Shown here piece after piece: positions 33,849 through 42,552 of a stretch of DNA of 64,000 nucleotides (its first letter is position 1; every line of letters starts with the position of its first letter). The position numbers and the translations under genes are program-made. Origin of the DNA: Deltaproteobacteria bacterium (lineage in GTDB: Bacteria; Myxococcota_A; Polyangia; Haliangiales; Haliangiaceae); NCBI GenBank assembly GCA_020630875.1, contig JAHDIH010000004.1:62212-126211 (forward strand), in the 5' to 3' direction. Under the pieces are notes generated by a model. That model was not told where the DNA came from and ran no database searches. It saw nothing but the letters and a program-made list of their open reading frames with translations.

Positions 33849-34844
33849 CTAGAATGCTTGGTCCAATGACACACTTCCTTCTACAGCAACTTGATAAGCT
33901 GATACTCTGCGTTCAAAGAAGTTGGTGAGTTCTTGCACATCTTGCAACTCCATGAAGGAGAATGGATTGACTGCGCCGTAAACCGCAGGGATTCCTAAAC
34001 GCATGAGGCGCTGGTCAGCAATGAATTCTAGATATTGCTTCATCGCTGGTGCTGTCATTCCCGGCATACCATCTCCGAGCACATCGCTAGCAAAGGTACA
34101 TTCGCACTCTATGGCTTCCGCCATCATTAGCTTCACCTGTCCTTTTAGGGCATCGTCAAAAAGCTCTGGCTCTTCTTCGCGAATGGTATCAATCACTTCG
34201 AAAGCAAAACGCATGTGCATCGACTCGTCGCGGAACACCCAATTGGTTCCAGAAGCCAAGCCGTCCAAAAGTCCTCTTGATCTTAGGAAGTATACGTAGG
34301 CAAAAGCGGCAAAGAAGAACAATCCTTCAATGCAGGCCGCGAAACAAATCAGATTGAGCAAGAACTGCTTTCGGTCTTCTGATGTCTCAAGCGTATCGTT
34401 GTCGATTGAGTCCATCCACTTCATACAGAAGTCAGCTTTACGCTGAATAGAAGGAATGTTGTGAATGGCAGCAAACGCCGCTTCCCGCTCCTTTGGATCG
34501 GGGATGTAGGTATCCAGCAACGTCAGATAAAACTGAACGTGCAGTGCTTCTTCATAAAGTTGCCTGGACAAGTACAAACGCGCTTCTGGCGCATTGATAT
34601 GCTTGTAAAGATTTAGCACGAGGTTGTTAGCCACAATCGAGTCACCTGTTGCAAAAAATGCAACCAAACGTTTGATTAGGTGATGTTCACCATCGTTGAG
34701 TTTATGCTTCAGATGACTGAGGTCTGTAGAAAAGTCTACTTCTTCTACTGTCCACGTATTCTTTATGGCATCCCGATACATGTCGTAAAATGCAGGGTAT
34801 TGCATTGGTCTTAGAGTTAGGTTTAATCCTGGATCAAGTAACAT
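33849..34844 (-). CDS. nrdB: Ribonucleotide reductase class Ia small subunit
   Basis: 331-residue R2 subunit that holds the di-iron/tyrosyl radical for deoxynucleotide synthesis. The stretch EEALHVQFY supplies Glu99, His102 and the radical Tyr106, matching ExxHxxxY of eukaryotic-type R2. Further ligands are in FFAAFAYVYFLRSRG and DESMHMRFAFEVI. The C-terminus (AVEGSVSLDQAF) is the tail that docks onto the large subunit. It lies 14 bp downstream of nrdA on the same strand, so the two form an operon. Length and motifs are normal. Confidence 0.96.
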   Translation of the reverse strand: MLLDPGLNLTLRPMQYPAFYDMYRDAIKNTWTVEEVDFSTDLSHLKHKLNDGEHHLIKRLVAFFATGDSIVANNLVLNLYKHINAPEARLYLSRQLYEEALHVQFYLTLLDTYIPDPKEREAAFAAIHNIPSIQRKADFCMKWMDSIDNDTLETSEDRKQFLLNLICFAACIEGLFFFAAFAYVYFLRSRGLLDGLASGTNWVFRDESMHMRFAFEVIDTIREEEPELFDDALKGQVKLMMAEAIECECTFASDVLGDGMPGMTAPAMKQYLEFIADQRLMRLGIPAVYGAVNPFSFMELQDVQELTNFFERRVSAYQVAVEGSVSLDQAF

Positions 34845-34858
34845 AGTCTTTTTTCTTT

Positions 34859-37180
34859 CTATTGGCAGGCTTCGCAGTATTGAGGGTTTTCAAGCGAACA
34901 CGCCACCGCATCTGCTGCTGTCATTTTTGTCGTGGTTTGCGCAATTCGGGTCGCTGGCCGCGAGCGCAAGTAATAAGTGGTTTTCAGACCGCTTTGCCAC
35001 GCGTAATAATACATGGAAGATAGCTTTCCAATATTTGGGGATTCTTGGAAAAGATTTACGGACTGGCTTTGATCAATATACGCACCTCGCGCAGCAGCTA
35101 CATCTAACAAGTTTTTCATTGGCAATTCCCAGGCCGTTCGGTAGAGGTGTTTTACTTCTGCAGGGATTTCATCAATGTGTTGAATGGACCCTTGCCCCTG
35201 TTTGATTTGCTCTCGGATCTCTTCGGTCCAAAGTCCACGAACTTTAAGCTCATCTACTAGATAACGATTCACCTGCAGAAATTCTCCCGAGAGGGTTTCT
35301 TTCTTAAACAGGTTAGAAACCAACGGCTCGATGCATTCGTAACATCCCGCGATTGTCGCAATAGTAGCAGTCGGTGCAATCGCAATCATAAGTGAATTAC
35401 GAAGGCCGTAAGTTTTGACTCTCTCTCGCAGACCGTTCCAATCGTGATCTCCTACGCACTCTACACCCCAGCGGTCCGGCTCTAGCTCGCCAGTTGCTGC
35501 ACGAGTGTCTTTGAATGCAGGGTGAGCACCAAAACGCTGAGCCAACTTACAAGACTCATCCATGGCAGAATAGTAGATGCAAGCAGCAATTTTCGTAGAA
35601 ACTTCTTTAGCTTCTTCGCTGTCAAAAGCATGACCGAGCATCAGAAGAACATCCTGAAGTCCCATGTAACCAAGCCCCACGGGGCGCCACTTGCTGTTGG
35701 AGGACTTGGCTTTGTCAAGAGGGTAGAAATTTCGATCAATAACAGCATCTAATTGTTTCAGAGCAGTTCGAGCTGTCATCTCTAGCATTTTGAAATCGAA
35801 AGCACCATCTTTGACATGCTTGGACAAATTGATAGAACCAAGATTGCATACCGCAGTTTCATCAGAAGATGTGACTTCCAAGATTTCTGTACAGAGGTTC
35901 GAAAGGTGTATTACGTTTTCACTCTTGGCAGTCTGGTTGGACTTTCGATTCGAGGAATCCTTGAAACACATCCATCCGTTTCCGGTTTGCGCAAGGGTTC
36001 GCATCATTCGCGCGTAGAGGTCTCGCGCTTTAACCTGCTTTGAAAATTTCCCCGCTTGTTCTGCTTTTCGATAGACAACTTCAAACTCATCACCGTAGGT
36101 TTCTGTTAGTTCCGGAACAAGCTTTGGATCAAAGAGAGACCACATTCCATCTTCACCGACCCGCTTCATGAACAAATCAGGTACCCAATTCGCAATATTT
36201 AGGTTGTGAGTGCGGCGAGATTCATCACCTGTATTGTCACGGAGTTCTAGGAAAGATTCCACGTCGGCGTGCCATGTCTCAAGGTATACGCAGCAAGCGC
36301 CTTTTCGTCTACCACCTTGGTTTACAGCGGATACGGACGCATCAAGCGTATTGATAAACGGAATGGGGCCACGAGATAGACCATTAGTCCCGGCGATGAG
36401 CGAACCTTCGGCACGAATTTTTGAAAACGCTAGTCCAATACCACCGGAAAACTTAGACAGAAGAGCAATGTCACGGTACGTGTCGTATATTTTGCCTAAG
36501 TCATCTTCCGGAGAGTCCAAGAGGAAGCAGGAAGAAAGTTGCGGGTAGGTGGTGGCGGAGTTAAAAAGTGTCGGAGACGACGGCAAGTAACGCAAGGTAG
36601 AAAATAGGTTGTACCTCTCTATCGCTTCTTCAATAGTATCGGAAATTCCTACAGCAACACGCATGAAGAAAAACTGAGGAGTCTCGATAAGTTCACGGGT
36701 TTTGGGATGTTTTAACAAGTAGCGGTCGACCAACGTCCTAATGCCTACGTATTGAAAGAGTCGATCTCGAGAGGGATCAAGAGCTTCGGTAATACGTTCT
36801 TGATGGATTCGAACGAATCCCATGGACTCGTCATCAATGAGCCCGACGGAGTGTCCCAGCTGCATACTTGAAACGAATCCTCTTACACCGGTCGAAGCAA
36901 CGTTGCGAACAATCACCCGAGAAACAAACCGAGCAGCTAGATAGCTGTACTCAGGCTCTTGAAAAGCGAAGGTCGACGCCGTGCTCGCAATCAAATCGTC
37001 GAGTTCATTTTCGCTAATATCATTTGGCATCGCAGTACAAACACTAGCGGCCAGGGTCATCGGATCAACTTTCAGTTCGCCGCGCATCCTACGAATCAAC
37101 TCTTCTACTTCCACCTGTCCAATCGACATTGAGTTTTTGGTTAGTTGTTTCGTCAAATTTGCGTGTTGTAAATTGTTCAT
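34859..37180 (-). CDS. nrdA: Ribonucleotide reductase class Ia large subunit with shortened ATP-cone
   Basis: 773-residue R1 subunit that reduces ribonucleoside diphosphates. Visible are the substrate-site segments SSPTLFNSATTYPQLSSCFLL, GGIGLAFSKIRAEGS, NQGGRRKGACCVYLETWH and NLCTEI, the PTATIATIAGCYE loop and the C-terminal redox pair CEACQ. The N-terminal ~95 residues match the later part of an ATP-cone (VEELIRRMRGELKVDPMT...LDDLIASTASTF), but the initial VxKRDG nucleotide-binding strand is missing and an in-frame stop lies ~20 bases upstream of the start. Overall dATP feedback may therefore be altered. GGGGGA precedes the ATG. Confidence 0.95.
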   Translation of the reverse strand: MNNLQHANLTKQLTKNSMSIGQVEVEELIRRMRGELKVDPMTLAASVCTAMPNDISENELDDLIASTASTFAFQEPEYSYLAARFVSRVIVRNVASTGVRGFVSSMQLGHSVGLIDDESMGFVRIHQERITEALDPSRDRLFQYVGIRTLVDRYLLKHPKTRELIETPQFFFMRVAVGISDTIEEAIERYNLFSTLRYLPSSPTLFNSATTYPQLSSCFLLDSPEDDLGKIYDTYRDIALLSKFSGGIGLAFSKIRAEGSLIAGTNGLSRGPIPFINTLDASVSAVNQGGRRKGACCVYLETWHADVESFLELRDNTGDESRRTHNLNIANWVPDLFMKRVGEDGMWSLFDPKLVPELTETYGDEFEVVYRKAEQAGKFSKQVKARDLYARMMRTLAQTGNGWMCFKDSSNRKSNQTAKSENVIHLSNLCTEILEVTSSDETAVCNLGSINLSKHVKDGAFDFKMLEMTARTALKQLDAVIDRNFYPLDKAKSSNSKWRPVGLGYMGLQDVLLMLGHAFDSEEAKEVSTKIAACIYYSAMDESCKLAQRFGAHPAFKDTRAATGELEPDRWGVECVGDHDWNGLRERVKTYGLRNSLMIAIAPTATIATIAGCYECIEPLVSNLFKKETLSGEFLQVNRYLVDELKVRGLWTEEIREQIKQGQGSIQHIDEIPAEVKHLYRTAWELPMKNLLDVAAARGAYIDQSQSVNLFQESPNIGKLSSMYYYAWQSGLKTTYYLRSRPATRIAQTTTKMTAADAVACSLENPQYCEACQ

Positions 37181-37305
37181 TCGTCCCCCAAAGGTGTTGC
37201 GTTAGTGGTTGCGCGGAAATCACGCACTCCCCCAACATATCGTCCTTCTATGACAAGTAACCGCAACATGTAGGGCCTCTTGCAAGTATCGGCAATTGCT
37301 GCAGA

Positions 37306-37339
37306 CACACATTGACGACAGTGTGAGTAGGGGTAGTAT
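37306..37339 (+). promoter_or_regulatory. Promoter of the phosphohexomutase gene with inverted repeat
   Basis: TTGACG (37312-37317), a 16-nt spacer and TAGTAT (37334-37339); GTG 37347 is 8 nt later. A 5-bp inverted repeat CACAC (37306-37310)/GTGTG (37321-37325) brackets the -35 box, a possible operator. It is ~130 bp from the nrdA start and could also affect that gene. Confidence 0.5.
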
Positions 37340-37346
37340 GACCTGC

Positions 37347-39035
37347 GTGGGACACAAACCAAAACACCAAAGCGATATGCGACTTGCAGAAAACTGGAGT
37401 TCTCTAGATCCAGAGCCTAGACTGCGCCGCAAACTTTTAAGCGTTGCTCAAAGTGGAAGCGAAGACGAGCGCTCGGACTTGTTACGAAACAAGCTATCCT
37501 TTGGGACGGCGGGTTTACGAGGACTGGTGGGACCCGGTCCCAATAGAATGAACGAAGCCATTGTTCGCATTACCACGCAAGCGGTGGCACTACGATTAGG
37601 CGCACCAGAAGACCCCATTTCAATAGTGGTGGGGTACGACGGACGTAACGACTCAAAACGTTTTGCCAACCAAGCTGCGGCAACCTTAAAGGAACTTGGA
37701 GCTGTGGTTTATTTATCAACGGAGGTGATTCCCACCCCACTGGCAGCTTACGCCTTATCCGAGCTAAAGTGCGACGCAGGAATTGTTGTGACAGCGAGTC
37801 ACAATCCCCCTGAGTATAACGGCTACAAACTCTTTTGGTCGCATGGCAGCCAAATTACATCGCCGCTCGACGAAGAAATTGCGGCACTGATGGACGGTAT
37901 CGTCGATGGTAGTTTTACGCCACCTAAAGTTTCAGGGGGAACCATCAAGTCGATTCCTAAATCCGTATTCGACAAATACTTCGGTCATATTAAAGAATAC
38001 GAATTCTCGTCGCCATCTGAGCGCGCCAATCTATCGGTTGCCTACTCTGCGATGCATGGCGTTGGCGGTCCAGCGATCGAAAGAGCTTTAAAAGATTCCG
38101 GAATTAAAGTCTTCCCAGTGGCCAGCCAACACAAGCCTGACGGAAATTTTCCTACGGTTGCTTTTCCTAATCCGGAAGAGCCTGGTGCGACAGACTTGCT
38201 AAAACAGACAGCGACCAAAAACGCAGTAGATATTGCCATTGCCAACGATCCAGATGCAGACAGATTAGCAGCACTTGCACCCACAACATCGGGAGAGTTC
38301 AAAGCACTCACTGGCGATGAAGTTGGCGTACTCTTGGCTACTCACCTAATCGAGCAAGGCTGTCGGGGGATCTTTGCTTGCAGTATTGTTTCTTCAAGTC
38401 TGTTAAGAAAAATTGCACGTGCCAATCACCAAGTATTTCTTAGTACCTTGACTGGGTTCAAGTGGATCTCTAAAGCAGCGCGAGATAAAGAAGCAAAAAG
38501 TTCCGAGCGGTTTATGTTCGGCTACGAAGAAGCCTTAGGATATTGCGTTGGCGGGGTCGTCCGAGATAAAGATGGAGTTGGTGCGGCAGTGACTTTCTGC
38601 GACCTGGTGGCCAAACTAAAATCTGACGGCCTCACCGTTTGGGACAAGCTAGATGAGATAGCCAAAGTTCATGGTGTTTTTGCCACCAAGCAAGTCTCTA
38701 TCAAATTTCCTGGCCTTTCAGGAGCCACGAAGATGGCCAACCTAATGAACAAGCTCAGAAATGACCCCGTCCACTCGTTTGGAACGTTCAACGTCGACTC
38801 CAAACAAGATTTACTCAAGGACAAAGACTATCCGAAGAGCAACGTTCTAATCTTTCACCTCCCTAATGACGGACGAGTCATAGTAAGACCTTCCGGTACG
38901 GAACCTAAGGTGAAGTGCTACTATCAGGTAAAAGTAGATGTCCATGACGGTAACGTGACCGAGGCGCGCAAAAAAGCCGGGCAACTACTTACCCGGCTTT
39001 GCAACGTACATCAAAAAGAAGTTACATCGACATAA
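37347..39035 (+). CDS. Phosphoglucomutase/phosphomannomutase family protein
   Basis: Alpha-D-phosphohexomutase of about 562 residues that interconverts 1- and 6-phosphosugars (or pentose phosphates, as in PGM2-type enzymes). Motifs: FGTAGLRG at the N-terminus, the phosphoserine loop TASHNPPEYNGYK, the metal loop NDPDADR, the sugar loop GYEEALGY and the phosphate loop RPSGTEPK. This order and length fit the PgcA/PGM2 subgroup. Several in-frame starts exist (37296, 37338, 37347, 37377); GTG 37347 fits the promoter spacing best. The last codons hold a terminator that serves the convergent gene. Confidence 0.92.
   Translation: MGHKPKHQSDMRLAENWSSLDPEPRLRRKLLSVAQSGSEDERSDLLRNKLSFGTAGLRGLVGPGPNRMNEAIVRITTQAVALRLGAPEDPISIVVGYDGRNDSKRFANQAAATLKELGAVVYLSTEVIPTPLAAYALSELKCDAGIVVTASHNPPEYNGYKLFWSHGSQITSPLDEEIAALMDGIVDGSFTPPKVSGGTIKSIPKSVFDKYFGHIKEYEFSSPSERANLSVAYSAMHGVGGPAIERALKDSGIKVFPVASQHKPDGNFPTVAFPNPEEPGATDLLKQTATKNAVDIAIANDPDADRLAALAPTTSGEFKALTGDEVGVLLATHLIEQGCRGIFACSIVSSSLLRKIARANHQVFLSTLTGFKWISKAARDKEAKSSERFMFGYEEALGYCVGGVVRDKDGVGAAVTFCDLVAKLKSDGLTVWDKLDEIAKVHGVFATKQVSIKFPGLSGATKMANLMNKLRNDPVHSFGTFNVDSKQDLLKDKDYPKSNVLIFHLPNDGRVIVRPSGTEPKVKCYYQVKVDVHDGNVTEARKKAGQLLTRLCNVHQKEVTST
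38970..38997 (-). terminator. Terminator embedded in the mutase gene, for the convergent membrane protein gene
   Basis: GCCGGG (38976-38981), a 10-nt loop and CCCGGC (38992-38997). On the minus strand it is followed by six T's. It sits inside the last ~20 codons of the mutase gene; rightward it has only three T's. Confidence 0.8.
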
Positions 39036-39465
39036 GCCTGAGGGCACACCAAACCGCGCAACCAATGAGCCCAAGTCCCATTGGAACATCGAACTTGACG
39101 AGTTTTTGCGAAAGCTCGAGCGCCTTCTCTTCCGGCGCGGCGTCTCCAGGAACCCACTTCGCAATTTGCGGCATTCCCAGCATGAATCCACTCAACACGA
39201 GTAGGATTAACACCAAGGTAAACGGAAGGATCGCCGAATTGAACATATGAGACCCCATGACATCCAAAAGGTTAATGATACCGACAGCCAACGCTGCCAC
39301 GCCAATCATGGCTTTGAATGGCAAAATCTTATTAACGATTCCCTTCGCATCCGGAACCTTTGCAAGGATCACAGTTGATGCAGAAATAACGCCTACCACG
39401 AGTGGTAAAATTACAAAATAAATCCATTCAGTCATGCTTGAAACGCTAACAGACGTCTCTGTCAT
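39022..39465 (-). CDS. Four-helix integral membrane protein, unknown
   Basis: 147 residues (137 if started at the internal ATG 39435). Four hydrophobic segments are visible: YFVILPLVVGVISASTVIL, AMIGVAALAVGIINLLDV, ILPFTLVLILLVLSGFMLG and GLGLIGCAVWCAL. The region between helices 3 and 4 is acidic and cytosol-like. No family is recognised. The gene has its own terminator inside the convergent mutase gene and lies divergent from the ferredoxin gene. The first start fits no clear promoter; the second has TAGCGT 9 nt before it. Confidence 0.7.
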   Translation of the reverse strand: MTETSVSVSSMTEWIYFVILPLVVGVISASTVILAKVPDAKGIVNKILPFKAMIGVAALAVGIINLLDVMGSHMFNSAILPFTLVLILLVLSGFMLGMPQIAKWVPGDAAPEEKALELSQKLVKFDVPMGLGLIGCAVWCALRLMSM

Positions 39466-39532
39466 GGAAGATATCCAACTACTTTTGTCGCCTTATAGCG
39501 CGCAAACACGAACGTTTAGGCAAAAAATGAGA

Positions 39533-39538
39533 TAAAGT
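39533..39538 (+). promoter_or_regulatory. -10 box of the leaderless ferredoxin gene
   Basis: TAAAGT, preceded by GA, ends 7 nt before GTG 39545. No clear -35 and no Shine-Dalgarno are visible. Confidence 0.5.
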
Positions 39539-39544
39539 CGGTCC

Positions 39545-39889
39545 GTGGCTACGATAAAAATAATCCCTTCAGGTAACACTTTTGAATGTACTGATGGCGG
39601 AACGATCTTTGAGTTCGGTCAGAAAAACAACGCAGATATCGAAACCGCATGCGTAGGTAAGGGTACCTGTGGTCTTTGCAGAATAAAAATTGTCAGTGGC
39701 GAAGAGAATCTTTCGGAACAGTCTCCTAAGGAACTCCAACACTTAGGTAACGTTTACTTTATCAACAAAGTACGACTGGCCTGTCAAACAGTCGTCAACG
39801 GCGGAACAGTTGAAATTGAAGTAATCCACAAAAAGAAGCGAGCAAAACCAACCCGAGGTGGAACTCGCGGTCCGGGTCAAACGACCTAA
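39545..39889 (+). CDS. [2Fe-2S] ferredoxin
   Basis: 114-residue electron carrier with a plant/adrenodoxin-type [2Fe-2S] domain. Ligand cysteines appear as CVGKGTCGLC (C-x5-C-x2-C) and RLACQT further on, framed by typical ETACVGKGTCG and VRLACQTVVNGG contexts. The last ~20 residues are basic (KKKRAKPTRGGTRG), which is unusual for a ferredoxin and might contact nucleic acid or an acidic partner. The GTG start lies 7 nt after TAAAGT. The stop overlaps the convergent kinase gene by 4 bp. Its redox partner is not in the window. Confidence 0.92.
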   Translation: MATIKIIPSGNTFECTDGGTIFEFGQKNNADIETACVGKGTCGLCRIKIVSGEENLSEQSPKELQHLGNVYFINKVRLACQTVVNGGTVEIEVIHKKKRAKPTRGGTRGPGQTT

Positions 39890-41520
39890 CGCAGCGTCAC
39901 CGTGCGACGATGATTTTTGTTGCGCTCAATCTTCTGCACAAACACGGATTTCGCCATACTTGTGGGATTTCTTATGGTGAGCTTATGGCTTCCTACCGGC
40001 AGTCGCAAAGGAGAATTTGTTGGCGTTGGGGCGCGAGCAATCTTCTTTCCACCAAGAAATACTTCTCCCCATGAAGGTCGACCATCCGCGCTCATCACCA
40101 AGAAATGAGCCGTACCGAAGCGGACTTTTTCTTTTACCTTACTAAGCCTGCGGAAAACTTTGTCATCGGTTGTGGAGTTTGCAACGGCTACCTCTGCTTT
40201 CTGATAGCTCTCTTTTTCAAGACCAATCATCTTTTCCTTAGATTTTTCGACGAGAATCTTCAAAGGGGTAAGCCCAAGTACTTTTTGGTCAACCACTACC
40301 TTGGCGCCTTCCGGTTCAGAAGTTACTAGAACGGTTCGAAACTTAGATTCTAGCTCAACTACTGTAACACCATTTTTGGGAATTAGAGTGGCAGCCAGAA
40401 AGTTGGGGTGAGACAAGGTGACCGACTCGGGAGCGCCTACCCATACGAAGGTATCACCACCAGTTCTTTGCATCTTACTGTCCGCGGGACTAACCTCAAC
40501 ATGATAAATCGCAGGAACGTTAAAGAGCTCTTTGCTTTGCATCGATGCCAAAAGTCCGCCCATCACCCCCACCGCAAGGACAGCTGTGGGTATCCACGTT
40601 GGAATTTTTTTACGCTTGGCGGGTGCCAAACGCGTAAGCCCGTTACTTTTTGTAGCGACAAAATTATTCTCCGACGACTGCGCCACAGTCATACGATTGT
40701 CTACCAAACTAAAGACTGCACTTCTCGTCGACTGTTCAAACAACTTAGCTACGCTAGAGCTCGTCAACAATATCTCATGTTGCAATCCGGCCTGCGATAG
40801 TTTGTGCACTAACTCTTTAGAGGTAATTCTTCGTTGACTTGGTTGTTCTTGGCAGCAAAGATTCCACAACGAACTCAACGAGTCAGACAATTTACTACCA
40901 CTGACACGTCCAAATACTTCGCGTCCGATGACCCCAAAAGAATAGATGTCGGACGCCAGAGTCTCTTCCCCTTTCCAAACTTCGGGAGCCGCATACCCTT
41001 TTTTACCACCAACGAGTTCTGACCCCACCCCACTTGAAACAGCGATCCCAAAGTCTGCAATTTTTACCGCACCATTTTTGGATATGAGAATATTACCAGG
41101 AGAAAGATCTCGATGAATTACGCCCGTTGAATGCGCATAGGAGAGTCCTTGAGCTACACTAAGCATTATCTGAAGCGCTGCTGCTTCTGTGACACACCCA
41201 TCACCATCAATAATTTCTCCCAAGTCGCCGCCGTCTACGTACTCCATGGCCAAAAAGAGATTGTCCCCCCACAAACCAAAGTCATCTACAGATACGATAT
41301 TGGGGTGTTTTAGCGAGGCGGTGGTTTGTGCTTCCGCAACGAACTGTTTTTGAAACATTGGGTCCAAAGAGATTTCTGGCGCAATTCGCTTGATCGCAAC
41401 CCTTTTTGTGAATCCGTGCGCACCTACAATTTGAGCCGCGAATACTTCAGCCATACCACCTACGGCCATCCGATGCTGGATGACGTATCGCTCAGCGACT
41501 ATGTCTGTTTTTTCTCCCAT
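39886..41520 (-). CDS. Transmembrane Ser/Thr protein kinase with PEGA domains
   Basis: 544-residue Hanks-type kinase. The cytosolic catalytic domain (~11-270) has a glycine-rich loop MAVGGMAEVFAA, VAIK with Lys44, HRDLSPGN (136-143), DFG (156-158) and GYAAPEVW in the activation/P+1 region, so it should be active. A single membrane helix lies at ~306-325 (WIPTAVLAVGVMGGLLASM). The outside part carries PEGA-like repeats (VLVTSEPEGAKVVVDQKVLGLTPLKI; GRPSWGEVFLGGKKIARAPT) that may sense envelope or surface ligands. It diverges from an exported protein gene with which it shares a -10 region. Confidence 0.92.
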   Translation of the reverse strand: MGEKTDIVAERYVIQHRMAVGGMAEVFAAQIVGAHGFTKRVAIKRIAPEISLDPMFQKQFVAEAQTTASLKHPNIVSVDDFGLWGDNLFLAMEYVDGGDLGEIIDGDGCVTEAAALQIMLSVAQGLSYAHSTGVIHRDLSPGNILISKNGAVKIADFGIAVSSGVGSELVGGKKGYAAPEVWKGEETLASDIYSFGVIGREVFGRVSGSKLSDSLSSLWNLCCQEQPSQRRITSKELVHKLSQAGLQHEILLTSSSVAKLFEQSTRSAVFSLVDNRMTVAQSSENNFVATKSNGLTRLAPAKRKKIPTWIPTAVLAVGVMGGLLASMQSKELFNVPAIYHVEVSPADSKMQRTGGDTFVWVGAPESVTLSHPNFLAATLIPKNGVTVVELESKFRTVLVTSEPEGAKVVVDQKVLGLTPLKILVEKSKEKMIGLEKESYQKAEVAVANSTTDDKVFRRLSKVKEKVRFGTAHFLVMSADGRPSWGEVFLGGKKIARAPTPTNSPLRLPVGSHKLTIRNPTSMAKSVFVQKIERNKNHRRTVTLR

Positions 41521-41534
41521 ATCGTTTCGTTTTA

Positions 41535-41542
41535 GCTATAGT
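41535..41542. promoter_or_regulatory. Overlapping divergent -10 boxes
   Basis: GCTATAGT contains TATAGT (41537-41542) for the rightward exported protein and, on the minus strand, TATAGC (41540-41535) for the kinase. RNA polymerase could occupy only one at a time, so the two genes may compete. Confidence 0.45.
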
Positions 41543-41550
41543 AGCGTACT

Positions 41551-42552
41551 TTGCATTTCGCTCTACGTCACCTACTAACCGTAGCCATGCTCAGCCAGTC
41601 AGCTATTGCTGAAGTACGCGTGGGATTTGTAAACTTAGCGGGTAGCAGTGCGGATGCTGCCATTGCTCAAGTATTTCAGATTGCTACCAACGACCCTCAG
41701 ATGGCACCACCTGATGCGGCTATTCATCAATCACTATCAAAGAAACCCACACTAGCATTTTCAGCTATCGATCTTTCAGATGCAAAACGCCTGACTCTGA
41801 AGGGAGAACACCGACCTGCCCTTCTGGCTTTGGAGAAAGAGCGAAGAAAAACAGCGCATATTTCGCTTGAACAATACAGAGAAGTTGTTGCGGAGATCCA
41901 TAAACTCATTGCCATCAATATGTTTTTTGAAACCTTTCACGAAGGCAAACCACCAACTCCGTCGGTGAAGAAACATTTTGAAATTAGAAACGAGCTACTT
42001 CCTCAAAGTCTACCATTGCCAGCAGACGAGTATTTCCCCGAGTTAGTAGACCTGTCGAAGTCTCAATGCAAAGACCGATGTGGCTACATCAGCAAAGAAA
42101 TATTTAAAGGCATTTGGGCAAATCATCTCACCACAGAAGCTCCCCTACCGATGCCGCCAAAGTTACTTGCAGACCTCGCTATGCAAAGTCTGCTCAATGG
42201 GAAGTCAGATCTGACCAAGCGTGTGACGTTTGCAAAGCTTGCTAAAGAGTTGAAGATTGATTGGTTTATTGTCTTCAACTTGGTCAACGGCAAATTAATG
42301 GTCAGTTCTTATGATGCATCGATTGGAATCTTTTCTCCTTTGACCAAGTTCGATGCCTTTACTCCGGAGAAAGCTGTACGTCAGCTACTTTTTGATATTC
42401 ATCCGTCTACGTCTCAATATCCTGACAGCGTTTTTTGGACTAAACCTAAGAAGATTGCAGGATTGGTGGCAATATCTGCGGTGGCCACGGTTGTCGCCGT
42501 ATGGCTGTCGACTCGAAGCAAAACACTGGAGGCCGCATGCTGCAGTTTTTAG
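41551..42552 (+). CDS. Exported protein with C-terminal membrane segment
   Basis: 333 residues from a TTG start 9 nt after TATAGT. Signal peptide MHFALRHLLTVAMLSQSAIA; the body is mostly helical with no recognised motif, although FAKLAKELKIDWFIVFNLVNGKLMVSSYDA resembles the strand-helix pattern of periplasmic GNA1162/TolB-like lipoprotein domains. Near the end a hydrophobic segment KIAGLVAISAVATVVAVWLS is followed by a short tail with CC. It is divergent from the PEGA kinase and overlaps the next lipoprotein gene by 16 bp. It may belong to the same signalling or envelope unit. Confidence 0.72.
   Translation: MHFALRHLLTVAMLSQSAIAEVRVGFVNLAGSSADAAIAQVFQIATNDPQMAPPDAAIHQSLSKKPTLAFSAIDLSDAKRLTLKGEHRPALLALEKERRKTAHISLEQYREVVAEIHKLIAINMFFETFHEGKPPTPSVKKHFEIRNELLPQSLPLPADEYFPELVDLSKSQCKDRCGYISKEIFKGIWANHLTTEAPLPMPPKLLADLAMQSLLNGKSDLTKRVTFAKLAKELKIDWFIVFNLVNGKLMVSSYDASIGIFSPLTKFDAFTPEKAVRQLLFDIHPSTSQYPDSVFWTKPKKIAGLVAISAVATVVAVWLSTRSKTLEAACCSF

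Noticed and set aside
37181-37295. NrdR boxes upstream of nrdA
   Set aside because: I searched for the ACACwATATw-type repeats and found only a loose CACAC/GTGTG pair nearer to the mutase promoter; not enough to call NrdR sites.
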